Counted from the stretch's first letter, positions 1 to 10,430 are shown. The stretch: DNA of 15,333 nucleotides from Alphaproteobacteria bacterium (GCA_003250275.1 QKGW01000205.1:1-15333); one strand, 5' to 3'. Notes: a model not told the origin generated them from the letters alone. Numbers and translations: made by a program.

Positions 1-1058
1 GCGATGTCCGCGGTGGTGGCCTGCTGCTGCTCCACCGCCGCCGCGACCGAGGCGGTGATCGAGGTCACCGAACCCATGATCTCGGAGATCGCGCCGATCT
101 CGTTCGCGGTGGTGCGGCTGGCGTCCTGTACCGCGCCGATCTGCGCGGCGATCTCGCTGGTCGCCTTGGCGGTCTGGTTGGCGAGGTTCTTGACCTCGCC
201 CGCGACCACCGCGAACCCTTTGCCCGCTTCGCCCGCACGCGCCGCCTCGATCGTGGCGTTGAGGGCGAGGAGGTTGGTCTGGTTGGCGACGTCGGAGATC
301 ATCTGCACCACCTCGCCGATCTTGAGCGCGGTCTGTTCGAGGCTGGCGACGAGGCTTTCGGCGTGGGCGGTCTGGTCGGCGGCGCGTTTGACGATCGCGT
401 CCGCCTCCTCGATGCGGCGCGCGATCTCGGCGATCGACATGCTCATCTCCTCGGTCGCCGCCGCGACCGAATCGACGCTGTGCGAGCTGTCCTGCGCCGC
501 GCCCGCGACCGCGGTGGTCTGGTTCGAGGTGCGCTCGGCGACCTCCGACATCGAGGTCGAGGTGTTTTCGAGGCCGGTCGCGGCATCGAGGAAGCGCGAG
601 ATGTTGGTGCGCATCCGCTCGTTGAACTCGACCGAAAGCGCCTCGATGCGCTGTGCGCGCGCCTCGCGCGCCTTGCGCTCGCGCTCCATTTCGAGGGCGG
701 CGTTGCGGCGCACGATCGCGTTCTTGCGCCAGGTGTCGACCGCGACGGCGATCACGCCGATTTCGTCGCTGCGGTCGGTGTGCGGCACGTGGACGTCGTA
801 GTCCGCCTTGGCGCACACCGCGAGGGCGTCGGAAATGTCGTGAATCGGGCGCGAGATCGAGCGGCCGATCCACACCGACACCGCGAACGACACCACGATG
901 ACCCCGAGCGACAGGACGAGGTCGCCCGCGTGGTGCGCTTCCAGCGCCGGATTGCCGCTGGTGCGGTCGAGGTATTGGTAGGTGAGCAGACCGATCGGCA
1001 GGAAGAAGGTGAGGCTCAAAACGAGGAGCTTCACCTGGATCGACAAGGACTTAAACAT
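1..1058 (-). CDS. Methyl-accepting chemotaxis protein, 3' end beyond window
   Basis: This is a chemoreceptor that passes signals to CheA/CheW through its cytoplasmic coiled coil. About 352 residues are visible and the C-terminus lies outside the window. A hydrophobic helix spans about residues 10–27, then a loop of only about 20 residues, a second helix at about 47–65, a HAMP domain at about 64–116 (SRPI near the start, DEIG later), and the methyl-accepting coiled coil from about 150. The conserved hairpin tip is unmistakable: NQTNLLALNATIEAARAGEA begins at residue 259 and is followed by GKGFAVVAGEVK. The chosen ATG is followed directly by a basic residue and a membrane helix. A GGGGG stretch lies 10 bases upstream. 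With no real periplasmic domain, the receptor probably senses a cytoplasmic, membrane or energy cue rather than an external ligand; that is inference. It is divergent from the diguanylate cyclase gene. Confidence 0.95.
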   Translation of the reverse strand, partial: MFKSLSIQVKLLVLSLTFFLPIGLLTYQYLDRTSGNPALEAHHAGDLVLSLGVIVVSFAVSVWIGRSISRPIHDISDALAVCAKADYDVHVPHTDRSDEIGVIAVAVDTWRKNAIVRRNAALEMERERKAREARAQRIEALSVEFNERMRTNISRFLDAATGLENTSTSMSEVAERTSNQTTAVAGAAQDSSHSVDSVAAATEEMSMSIAEIARRIEEADAIVKRAADQTAHAESLVASLEQTALKIGEVVQMISDVANQTNLLALNATIEAARAGEAGKGFAVVAGEVKNLANQTAKATSEIAAQIGAVQDASRTTANEIGAISEIMGSVTSITASVAAAVEQQQATTADI

Positions 1059-1350
1059 GAGTTGAATTCCCCCGTAGCCGGGTGCGGCGGACGGTGTCGA
1101 CCCGGAAGGCCCCCCGGACCGCGCAAATTCCGGCGCATCGCGGCAATTCCTCTAAATCCCCAGTACAGTCTGCGATTTTTGAATAATTCCGTCAACCAGT
1201 GCACATGTATTCTTGAAGGCGATTTGCCTGGACAGCCGCGCCACCGCCGCCGTACCCTCCCGGGGTCCGGAACAGCCCAGTTCATTTGATTTTTCCATGG
1301 TTTCGCCGCGTCGCCGTTCTGCACCGTTGGTCGGCCCTTCCCAGTCGGGG
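1059..1350. other. Divergent intergenic region between chemoreceptor and diguanylate cyclase genes
   Basis: About 290 bases without a supportable gene. The middle, roughly 1140–1215, is clearly richer in A/T than its surroundings, as expected for promoters. One weak minus-strand promoter candidate is listed separately. No convincing plus-strand promoter, sigma54 or sigma28 site was found for the cyclase. The cyclase reading frame stays open upstream to a TTG at 1213 and an ATG at 1297, so its start could lie further left than annotated. The encoded peptide there is poor in features and no membrane helix begins before about 1375. Confidence 0.6.
1167..1195 (-). promoter_or_regulatory. Weak candidate promoter for the chemoreceptor gene
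   Basis: On the minus strand TTGACG (1195–1190) is followed after 17 bases by CAGACT (1172–1167). The -35 box matches the sigma70 consensus at five of six positions, the -10 box at only three of six. It lies in the most A/T-rich part of the region and would give a leader of about 100 bases. This is a pattern match only. Confidence 0.25.
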
Positions 1351-2826
1351 ATGGAGGGTGTGGCGAAGACGCGCATCGTCGCCCTGATCGTGGCGGTGGT
1401 GCTGGCCGGCTTCCTCGGCCTGACGTTCGCGAACTACTACGTCGCCCGGGCGTGGGTGCGCGACACCATCGTGAAAAGCGACCTGCCGCTGACCAGCGAC
1501 ACGCTCTATTCCGAGATCCAGCAGGACCTGCTCAAGCCGGTCTTCGTCTCCTCCCTGATGGCGCACGACACCTTCGTCCGCGACTGGGTGCTCGACGGCG
1601 AGCGCGATCCCGGGCGGATGGTCCGCTACCTCAAGGAAATCCAGCAGAAGTACGACGCCTTCACCGCGTTCTTCGTTTCCGACCGCACCAACGTCTACTA
1701 CCAGTCGAAAGGCGTGCTCAAAGCGGTGCACCCCGACGAGCCGCGCGACGTGTGGTTCTACCGCGTGCGCGCGATGGAGCGGCCCTACGAGACCAACGTC
1801 GATCCCGACATGGCGCACGAAGACACGATGACGATCTTCATCAACTACCGTGTCCTCGACTACGCCGGCAACTTCATCGGCGCGATCGGCATCGGCCTGC
1901 AGGCGAACACGGTCAAGCAGCTCGTCGAACGCTACGAGAGCGAGTACCACCGCACCGTCACCTTCGTCGACCGCCAGGGCATCCTGCGCCTCTACGGCCG
2001 CACCTACGACGCGGACGAACCCGACATCCGCAAGCGGCCGGGCATCCGCAGCGTCGCCGACGATCTGCTTTCGCACGACCAGGGCAGCTACGAGTACGAG
2101 CGTGGCGGCGAGACGATCTTCGTCAACAGCCGTTTCATTCCCGACCTCGACTGGTACCTCCTCGTCGAGCAGAACGGCACCGTCGCGCTCGCCGGGGCGC
2201 AGCGCGGCCTGTGGCGCGGCCTCGGCATCGGCTTGGCCGCGACGCTGGTGGTGACGCTGCTGAGCGCGCTTCTGGTGCGGCGCTCGCACCGCCGCCTCGA
2301 AACCCTCGCCGCTACCGACACCCTCACCGGCGCGCTCTCGCGCCTCGCCTTCGGCGTGGTGTTCGCCCAGGCGGCGGAGCGCGCGCGCCGCGACCCCAAG
2401 CCGCTGTCGCTGGCGTTCTTCGACATCGACCACTTCAAGGCGATCAACGACGCGCACGGCCATGCGGTCGGCGACGCGGTGCTGGTCGCGGTGACAGACC
2501 GCCTGCGCGGCGCGGTGCGCGCGGGCGACGGCCTCTGCCGCTGGGGCGGCGAGGAATTCCTGCTGCTGCTCGAGGATTGCGGCGTCGACGACGCCGTGAC
2601 GGTGGCGGAAAAGGCGCGCGAGGCGGTGGCGGCAACGCCGCTGGTGCTCGCGGGCGGCGTCACCATCGCGCTCACCGTGAGCGTCGGCGTGGCGCAGCAC
2701 GGCCTCGGCGAGGATGCCGAGGCCCTGATCGGTCGCGCCGATGCGGCGCTCTACCGCGCCAAGCGCGGCGGCCGCAACCGCACCGAACGCGACGCGACGG
2801 TCAACCCGCCAGTTCCCGTCGCGTGA
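1351..2826 (+). CDS. Membrane diguanylate cyclase, Cache-like sensor plus GGDEF
   Basis: This enzyme makes cyclic di-GMP from two GTP. Numbered from the ATG at 1351 (491 residues), a membrane helix at about 9–27 is followed by a periplasmic region of about 255 residues resembling a double Cache sensor, a second helix at about 288–309, and a GGDEF domain from about 320. The active-site motif is GGEEF at 399–403, the FFDIDHFK metal site has Asp358, and an RAGD at 390–393 lies exactly five residues before GGEEF, the geometry of the product-inhibition I-site. The protein should therefore be active and feedback-inhibited. The start is uncertain: ATG 1351 or GTG 1360 place the helix at the N-terminus, and the frame extends to ATG 1297. 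The last 26 bases overlap the convergent amidohydrolase gene. The sensed ligand cannot be told from the sequence. Confidence 0.9.
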   Translation: MEGVAKTRIVALIVAVVLAGFLGLTFANYYVARAWVRDTIVKSDLPLTSDTLYSEIQQDLLKPVFVSSLMAHDTFVRDWVLDGERDPGRMVRYLKEIQQKYDAFTAFFVSDRTNVYYQSKGVLKAVHPDEPRDVWFYRVRAMERPYETNVDPDMAHEDTMTIFINYRVLDYAGNFIGAIGIGLQANTVKQLVERYESEYHRTVTFVDRQGILRLYGRTYDADEPDIRKRPGIRSVADDLLSHDQGSYEYERGGETIFVNSRFIPDLDWYLLVEQNGTVALAGAQRGLWRGLGIGLAATLVVTLLSALLVRRSHRRLETLAATDTLTGALSRLAFGVVFAQAAERARRDPKPLSLAFFDIDHFKAINDAHGHAVGDAVLVAVTDRLRGAVRAGDGLCRWGGEEFLLLLEDCGVDDAVTVAEKAREAVAATPLVLAGGVTIALTVSVGVAQHGLGEDAEALIGRADAALYRAKRGGRNRTERDATVNPPVPVA

Positions 2827-3981
2827 GCATCGCCCAGTAGGTCGCGCCGAGGGCGAGGATGTCGTCGTTGAAGTCGTAGACCGGGGTGTGCAGGCCGCGC
2901 TCCGGGCTGCCGTTGCCGATGAAGATCATCGCGCCCGGAACCCGCTCCAGCACGAACGAGAAGTCCTCCGCGCCGGTGCGCGGCGGCAGGTCGTCGTCGA
3001 CGTTCGCGCGCCCGACCAGACCCGCCGCGACCTCGACCGCGATGTCGGTCTGCGTGGCGGCGTTGATGAGCGGCGGATAACGGCGGAGGTAGTGGAGATC
3101 GGCGCCGCAGTTGTGGGTCGCGGCGCAACCGGCGGCGACTTCCTTAAGGCGGTTTTCGAGAATGTCGCGAACCTCGGGGCGGTAGCTGCGCGCGGTGCCG
3201 CGCACCACCACCTTCGAGGGGATGATGTTGGGCGAGTTGTAGTCGCCCGCGCCGATGTGGCCGACCGAGAGCACCGCGGTGTCGATTGCCGCGACGCTGC
3301 GGCCGATGATTCCCTGAACCGCGAGGACGAAGTGCGCCGCCGGGATCGTCGGGTCGGTGGAGAGGTGCGCCGCCGCGCCGCCGTGGCCGCCGGTGCCGGT
3401 GAAGGTGGCGGTCCAGGTGTCGGCGGCGGCCATCATCGGGCCGGGGCGCAGGGCGAAGGTGCCGACCTCGCTCTCCGGCGCGTTGTGCATCCCGTAGGCC
3501 GCGTCGATCGGGAAGCGGTCGAGCAGGCCTTCCTCGATCATCACCCGCGCGCCGCCCAGGCCCTCTTCGGCGGGCTGGAAGATGAAGTGCACGGTACCGG
3601 CGAAATCCGGGTCCTTGGCGAGGTGGCGCGCGGCGGCGAGAAGCATCGCGGTGTGGCCGTCGTGGCCGCAGGCGTGCATCTTGCCGGTATGGGTGGAGGC
3701 GTGCGGCACGCCGCTGGTCTCGGTGATGTGGAGCGCGTCCATGTCCGCCCGCAGGCCGATCGCGCGGTTGCCGGGGCGCTTGCCCTTGAGCGTGCCGACC
3801 ACGCCGGTTCCGGCGATCCCTTCCTCAACCTCTAGGCCCCAGGCCTTCAGCCGTTCGGCGACGAGGGCGGCGGTGCGCTTTTCCTCGAAGCCGGTTTCGG
3901 GGTGGGCGTGGATGTCGCGGCGGAGCGCGACGAGGTCGTCCTGTTCGGCGGCGATCTCCGCCCGGATCCGTTCGGCAAGGC

Positions 3982-3985
<4 letters not shown>
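2801..3985 (-). CDS. M20D-family metallo-amidohydrolase (hippurate hydrolase-like)
   Basis: This is a cytoplasmic metal-dependent amidohydrolase of 394 residues that splits an acyl group from an amino acid or similar amine. The family includes hippurate, IAA-amino-acid and N-acetyl-diaminopimelate hydrolases; which substrate applies here is not visible. Expected motifs appear in order: GLRADMDALH at 78–87, HACGHDGH at 104–111 with the metal-binding Cys106 and His108, QPAEEG at 137–142, GMHN with His167, the dimerisation-domain GTGGHGG at 197–203, GAEDF at 338–342, and LHTPVYDFND with His366. There is no signal peptide. Its ATG overlaps the copA stop codon in an ATGA, so it should be translated with copA. 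A frame continuing upstream exists but runs out of frame through copA and is not real. The 3' end overlaps the convergent diguanylate cyclase gene by 26 bases. Confidence 0.93.
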
Positions 3986-6375
<2,390 letters not shown>

Positions 6376-6448
6376 CGTGGGTTCACTCGGAGTCTGGAAA
6401 GAGTTCGGTTCGCTATGTGGGCACGCGTCCGGGGGTGGCGCAACCCCG

Positions 6449-6480
6449 AAAAAAGCGAAGGGCGGGGAATTCCCCGCCCT
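6449..6480 (-). terminator. Intrinsic terminator between copZ and copA
   Basis: A perfect 20-base inverted palindrome occupies 6460–6479: GGGCGGGG, AATT, CCCCGCCC. Read on the minus strand it is followed within five bases by six T residues (6454–6449). It lies just after the copZ stop codon at 6490 and about 74 bases before copA. It should end most copZ transcripts. On the plus strand no T run follows, so it works in the copZ direction only. Confidence 0.85.
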
Positions 6481-6489
6481 GAATGGTGC

Positions 6490-6723
6490 TCAGACGATGC
6501 TCGGATTCTGCTGCACGTCCGGTACGACGCTCGCGGTGAAACCGGCGGTCTGCACCGCGCTCACCAAGTTTCCGGGCGCGCCGCCGCCCTCGATGATGGC
6601 GGTGTTGTGATCGAGATCAACGGCCACGGTGGCGACGCCGGGGACGTCGCGCAGCGCGCGTTCGACTTTCTCGGCGCAACCCTGGCAACGCATACCTTGG
6701 ATACTCAGAGTTGTTGCGCTCAT
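6490..6723 (-). CDS. copZ: Small heavy-metal-associated protein, CopZ-type copper chaperone
   Basis: This 77-residue cytoplasmic protein is a single HMA domain. The metal site is GMRCQGC with Cys13 and Cys16, followed by the usual amphipathic helix (AEKVERAL) and a later hydrophobic strand. Family knowledge: such proteins carry Cu(I) to the N-terminal domains of CopA and buffer free copper. The neighbouring copA on the same strand fits this. The start is well supported by GGGAG seven bases before the ATG. A strong terminator follows the stop, so it is probably made in excess of the pump. A related role for mercury or another soft metal cannot be excluded, but the adjacent Cu(I)-type ATPase argues for copper. 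Confidence 0.9.
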   Translation of the reverse strand: MSATTLSIQGMRCQGCAEKVERALRDVPGVATVAVDLDHNTAIIEGGGAPGNLVSAVQTAGFTASVVPDVQQNPSIV

Positions 6724-6826
6724 GGTTCATCTCCCAAACGTTCCGGGCACCGCGCGAGGCGCGCCCGCGATACTTTAGATGTGGGGTCGGCAGCCCCCCG
6801 GACGCAACCCGTAGGTGAGGGAAACC

Positions 6827-8146
6827 TCAGGCGCTCACCGCCTTGACGCCGCGCTCGATGCTGTCCCACGCCCGCGACAGGTGGTCGAAGGTGACGCAGT
6901 AGGGCGGCAGCAGGTAGACGACGTTGCCGAGCGGGCGGATCAGCATGTTCTCGCCCTTGAAGAACTCCTTGAGCTTGAGCCCGACCGCCGCGCCGAGGCC
7001 GCGTTCCGCGCCGCCCGGATCGAGGTTGAAGGCGGCGATCGTGCCCATCACGCGCGGCTTCTTCACCCCCGGCAGCTTCGCGATCTCCTTGAGCGCGGCG
7101 CGGTGGAAGCTTTCGATGAAGGCGCGCTGCCGCCCGCATTCGGGCGTGAGGAGCAGCTTCAGCGAGGCGACGCCGGCGGCGCACCCGAGCGGGTTGGCGG
7201 TGTAGGAGTGGCCGTGCAGGAACGCCTTCGAGGTGTCCTCGGAGAGGAACGCGGCGTAGATCTCCTCGGTGGTGACGGTCGCCGCCATCGCCATGAAGCC
7301 GCCGGTGATGCCCTTGGAGAGGCAGACGAAATCCGGCTCCACGTCGGCCTTGAGGCAGGCGAACAGGTCGCCGAGGCGGCCGAAGCCGGTCATCACCTCG
7401 TCGAACACGATCAGTGCGCCCGCCGCTTGGAGCTTCTCCACCCACGCCTTGAGGAACGCCGGGCGGCACATCCGCATTCCGCCCGCGCCCTGCACCAGCG
7501 GCTCGACGATCGCGGCGACGACCTCGTCGCCGTGTGCGTCGAGATAGGCGTCGAGCGCGGCGAGGGCCTTCTCTTCCTTGGCCGCGACGTCCTCGTCGCC
7601 GTCCCAGGTCGGGGCGTTGGGCATGGAATCGACGGTGAACAGCATCTCGCCCCAGACGTCGAAGATGCCGCAGCTCACCCCCGCCGACATCGCGCCGACG
7701 GTGTCGCCATGGTAGGCGCCGTCCATCGCGACGAAGCGGGTGCGCTTGGTCTCGCCGCGGTTGCGGAAGTACTGGAGGGCGATCTTGAGCGCCACCTCGA
7801 CGGCGGTGGAGCCGTTGTCGGAGTAGAACATCCGGGTGAGCTTGGCGGGCAGCAGGCCGACGACGCCCTCGGCGAGCGCGACGGCGGGCTCGTGGGTGCA
7901 GGTGGCGAAGATCACCTGCTCCATCGTGCGCGCCTGCTGCGCGATCGCGTCGGCGATCGCCGGGTGGGCGTGGCCGTGGAGGTTGACCCACCACGACGAG
8001 ATCATGTCGAGGATGACGTTGCCGTCGGCGTCGGTGATCTCGACGCCGTTCGCCGAGGACGCGACGATCGGCTCGGGCGCGGTGAGCGCCTGGGTGAACG
8101 GGTGCCAGATGACGTTGCGGTCGCGGGCGAGAAGGTCGGAGGACAT
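6827..8146 (-). CDS. bioA: Adenosylmethionine–8-amino-7-oxononanoate aminotransferase
   Basis: This PLP enzyme moves an amino group from S-adenosylmethionine to 8-amino-7-oxononanoate (KAPA), giving 7,8-diaminononanoate, the third step of ring assembly in biotin synthesis. The 439 residues match the family length. SSWWVNLHGHAHP at about 50–62 is typical of BioA. FDEVMTGFGRLG at about 248–259 contains the PLP-ring Asp, Lys278 in CLSKGITGG is the Schiff-base lysine, and HGHSYTANPLGCAA (about 311–324) follows. The ATG at 8146 has AAGGAG seven bases upstream. An open frame continues upstream but only as a shadow of bioD. It is the last gene of the operon, 17 bases after bioD. Behind the stop is only a short stem (TGAGG/CCTCA, 6816–6829) without a T run, so no clear terminator is seen. 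Confidence 0.97.
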   Translation of the reverse strand: MSSDLLARDRNVIWHPFTQALTAPEPIVASSANGVEITDADGNVILDMISSWWVNLHGHAHPAIADAIAQQARTMEQVIFATCTHEPAVALAEGVVGLLPAKLTRMFYSDNGSTAVEVALKIALQYFRNRGETKRTRFVAMDGAYHGDTVGAMSAGVSCGIFDVWGEMLFTVDSMPNAPTWDGDEDVAAKEEKALAALDAYLDAHGDEVVAAIVEPLVQGAGGMRMCRPAFLKAWVEKLQAAGALIVFDEVMTGFGRLGDLFACLKADVEPDFVCLSKGITGGFMAMAATVTTEEIYAAFLSEDTSKAFLHGHSYTANPLGCAAGVASLKLLLTPECGRQRAFIESFHRAALKEIAKLPGVKKPRVMGTIAAFNLDPGGAERGLGAAVGLKLKEFFKGENMLIRPLGNVVYLLPPYCVTFDHLSRAWDSIERGVKAVSA

Positions 8147-8163
8147 GGGCGGGCTCCTTGGCG

Positions 8164-8892
8164 TTACGGCAGGAGGTGCGCGAAGGCGCGGTCGAGGCCG
8201 TCGAGACCGCGCGCGGCGGCAAGCAGCGCGGCGGCCGAGGTCTCGGGGAGGAAGGGCAGGGTGCCGAATACCGGCACTTCGCCGAAGTAGGCGACGGTGG
8301 CGGGGTTGTCGGCGCGGATGAAGGCGTCGTCGTCGCTCTGCGGACGGGTCTCGTTGAACATCACCCCCGCGACAGGAATGCCGCGGCGCTTGAGCGCCTC
8401 GACCGAGAGCAGCGCGTGGTTGATCGTGCCGAGGCCGACGCGCGCGACCAGCACCACCGGCAGCGCGAGGGCGGCGAACAGGTCGATCATCGTCTCGCGG
8501 CGGTTGAGCGGCACCATCAGGCCGCCCGCGCCTTCGACCGCGACGGCGGGCGCGCGGGTGCCCAAGCGGTTGGCGGCGGCGGCGATCGCCGAGACCGTCG
8601 GCTCGGGCTCGCCGGGGCCGACCGCGAGGTGCGGCGAGCACGCCGGACCGTAGCAGAACGGCTGCATCAGCGCGCGGTCGGTGGTCGAGGGCGCGTCGCC
8701 GAGGCGGTCGAGGGTGAACTGCAGGTCGGGGGCGACGAAGCCGCCGCCGGGCAGGGGCGTGGAGCCGGTCTGCACCGGTTTCATCGGCGCGACGGCGACG
8801 CCGCGGTCGCGCAGCCACAGGCACAGCGCAGCGGTGGCGTGGGTCTTGCCGACGTCGGTGTCGGTGCCGGTGACGACGAAGCCTTTCAACAT
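8164..8892 (-). CDS. bioD: Dethiobiotin synthetase
   Basis: This ATP-dependent enzyme closes the ureido ring by carboxylating 7,8-diaminononanoate to dethiobiotin. From the ATG at 8892 it is 242 residues. The P-loop is GTDTDVGKT at 9–17, the substrate/phosphate motif KPVQTG at 38–43, and VEGAGGLMVPL at 119–129, all standard for BioD. The ATG at 8892 has AAGGA seven bases upstream and puts the P-loop where it normally lies. An in-frame ATG at 8907 would form TGAATG with the bioC stop but lacks a ribosome site; it would add five residues. It lies between bioC and bioA in the operon. Confidence 0.96.
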   Translation of the reverse strand: MLKGFVVTGTDTDVGKTHATAALCLWLRDRGVAVAPMKPVQTGSTPLPGGGFVAPDLQFTLDRLGDAPSTTDRALMQPFCYGPACSPHLAVGPGEPEPTVSAIAAAANRLGTRAPAVAVEGAGGLMVPLNRRETMIDLFAALALPVVLVARVGLGTINHALLSVEALKRRGIPVAGVMFNETRPQSDDDAFIRADNPATVAYFGEVPVFGTLPFLPETSAAALLAAARGLDGLDRAFAHLLP

Positions 8893-8907
8893 GGCTCGGT
8901 CCTTCAT

Positions 8908-9684
8908 TCAGCTATGGGCGATCAGGGTCAGAACCTGGTAGGTGACGGGAACGCCGTGTTCGCCACGGAAGCGCTCGTCGTAGGTGCGGGTGAGCCGGTT
9001 GACCTCCCGCGGGGTGAGGGGTTTGGCGCCGCCCTTGAACACCGCGCCGATGCCCTTGAAGGACTTCAGCGCCGCGAGGGCGTCGGGGTAATGGACGATC
9101 ATCGGCCGCACCGGCGCGTCGACGACGGCGAGACCGGCGGTCTCGGCCCAGGCGACGTAATCGGCGGCGGGCGGGTAGTCGAGCGCCGCGAGCGGGCGGC
9201 CGAGCGCGGCCTCGTGGGCTTCGGAAAGCTCGTAGAGCGTGCCCGCGACCGGCACAGCGAGGGCAAGAATGCCGCCCGGCACCAGCGCGAGGGAGAAGCG
9301 GGCGAGGGTGCCCTTCTTGTCGGCGAACCACTGGAACGCGAACGACGAGGCGACGAGATCGAAGGCGTTGCCCTCGGCGTCGAAGTCCTCGGCGTCGCCG
9401 CAGAGGAAGTAGTGGCGCGGCCACGCGGCGCGGCAGGTGTCGACCATCGCCGGCGCGAGGTCGACCCCGGCGATGCGGGTGCCGGGGAAACGGTCGGTGA
9501 GGCGGCGGGTGAGCGAGCCGGTGCCGCAGCCGACGTCGAGCACGGTGCGCGGCGCGAACCCGGCGGGGAGGCTGTCGACGAGCTTCTGCGCCGCGGGCGC
9601 CTGCACCACCGCCCAGCCGTCGTAGGTCGCGGCGGCGGCGGAGAAGTTCGCGCCGATGGCGGATTTCGCGAGTTGCGCGCTCAT
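8908..9684 (-). CDS. bioC: Malonyl-ACP O-methyltransferase
   Basis: BioC methylates the free carboxyl of malonyl-ACP with S-adenosylmethionine. This lets the fatty acid machinery extend it to pimeloyl-ACP methyl ester, the start of biotin synthesis. The 258 residues begin with a BioC-like segment (ANFSAAAATYDGWAVVQ from about 12). They continue with the class I SAM-binding motif VLDVGCGTGS at 48–57 and an acidic residue in AGVDLAPAM, then SSFAFQWF and the BioC-typical ALKSFKGIGA region. The ATG overlaps the stop of the esterase gene as ATGA, and the stop abuts a possible bioD start. Motifs alone could fit other small methyltransferases, but the N-terminal pattern and the operon make BioC very likely. 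Confidence 0.95.
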   Translation of the reverse strand: MSAQLAKSAIGANFSAAAATYDGWAVVQAPAAQKLVDSLPAGFAPRTVLDVGCGTGSLTRRLTDRFPGTRIAGVDLAPAMVDTCRAAWPRHYFLCGDAEDFDAEGNAFDLVASSFAFQWFADKKGTLARFSLALVPGGILALAVPVAGTLYELSEAHEAALGRPLAALDYPPAADYVAWAETAGLAVVDAPVRPMIVHYPDALAALKSFKGIGAVFKGGAKPLTPREVNRLTRTYDERFRGEHGVPVTYQVLTLIAHS

Positions 9685-10430
9685 CCGGCGGCCTCGCCGG
9701 TCTGCGCCGTGACGAGCGCGCCGAGAACCTCGGCGATCATCCGCGGGTGGGTGAGCGGCAGCGCGTGGCTCGCGCCCGGAATCGCGAGCACGGCGGCGTG
9801 CGCGAGGCCGTCGCCCAACTGCTGCGCGGCGTGCACGCCGACGATGCGGTCGTCGTCGCCCTGGATCACCACGGCGGGGGTTTCGATCTGCGGCAGGCGG
9901 CGGCGCAGGTCGGTCTTTTCGAGGGCGGCGAGGCCGAGATCGAGGGTCTTGGCGTCGACCTCGGCGAGGATGCCGAACACCCCGTCGTGATCGTAGCCGG
10001 TGCGGTCGCCCGCGAGCGCCTCGCCCCAGAACGCGGTGACGATGGCGTCGGCGTTGCGGCGCAGGCCCTGGCGCATCGCGCGCAGCGCGGCGGCGTCGGT
10101 GCCGAGGCCGGTTTCGTCGGCGAGGAGGCGCACCGGCGTCGCGATCAGGATCAGGTCGGAGATCGCCTCGGGAGCGTCGAGCGCCGCCTGCAGGGCGATC
10201 TGGCCGCCGAGCGACCATCCGGCGACGATCACCGCCGCCTCCGGGTCGCGTCCGGCCTTGGCGTTGGCTTGCGCGGCGGCGGCCTTCAAGGCGTCCGCCG
10301 GGTCGGCGAGGCCCTGCCACCAGTCGAGGTGCGCCACCGGCAGCGGCGGCAGGCAGCCGAGCACGCCGTCCCACGCCGCCGGTCCGGTGGACCAGCCCGA
10401 GCAGAGGACGATGCCCGGCGCGCCGCTCAT
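9681..10430 (-). CDS. bioH: Alpha/beta hydrolase, BioH-like pimeloyl-ACP methyl ester esterase
   Basis: It probably removes the methyl group from pimeloyl-ACP methyl ester, ending the BioC-masked elongation so that BioF can use pimeloyl-ACP. The 249-residue protein is a plain alpha/beta hydrolase with a likely triad of Ser73 in GWSLGG, Asp194 in GDDDRIV, and His222 in GASHALPLTHP. The GWSLGG elbow and the xxHP after the histidine resemble E. coli BioH. One oddity: the usual HGWG near the N-terminus reads SGWS (11–14), so the oxyanion-side histidine is missing. Several unrelated or distant esterases (BioG, BioJ, BioK, BioV) can fill this role, so the exact subfamily is open; the function rests largely on its place between bioF and bioC, with ATGA overlaps on both sides. 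Confidence 0.82.
   Translation of the reverse strand: MSGAPGIVLCSGWSTGPAAWDGVLGCLPPLPVAHLDWWQGLADPADALKAAAAQANAKAGRDPEAAVIVAGWSLGGQIALQAALDAPEAISDLILIATPVRLLADETGLGTDAAALRAMRQGLRRNADAIVTAFWGEALAGDRTGYDHDGVFGILAEVDAKTLDLGLAALEKTDLRRRLPQIETPAVVIQGDDDRIVGVHAAQQLGDGLAHAAVLAIPGASHALPLTHPRMIAEVLGALVTAQTGEAAG

Noticed and set aside
1282..2700. A 472-codon minus-strand frame within the diguanylate cyclase gene
   Set aside because: Low-complexity Ala/Val/Asp/Arg composition without motifs; the GGDEF frame on the other strand is clearly coding.
6724..6826. CueR or other MerR-type operator upstream of copZ
   Set aside because: I looked for a spaced dyad between -35 and -10 boxes and found none convincing; only GC-rich stems without clear promoter boxes are present.
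6814..6839. Inverted repeat GGTGAG/CTCACC over the bioA stop as a terminator
   Set aside because: It has a 14-base loop and no T run on the minus strand, so it does not qualify as an intrinsic terminator.
8158..9990. A 610-codon plus-strand frame across bioD and bioC
   Set aside because: It is a shadow with Arg/Gly/Glu-rich sequence over two recognised genes.
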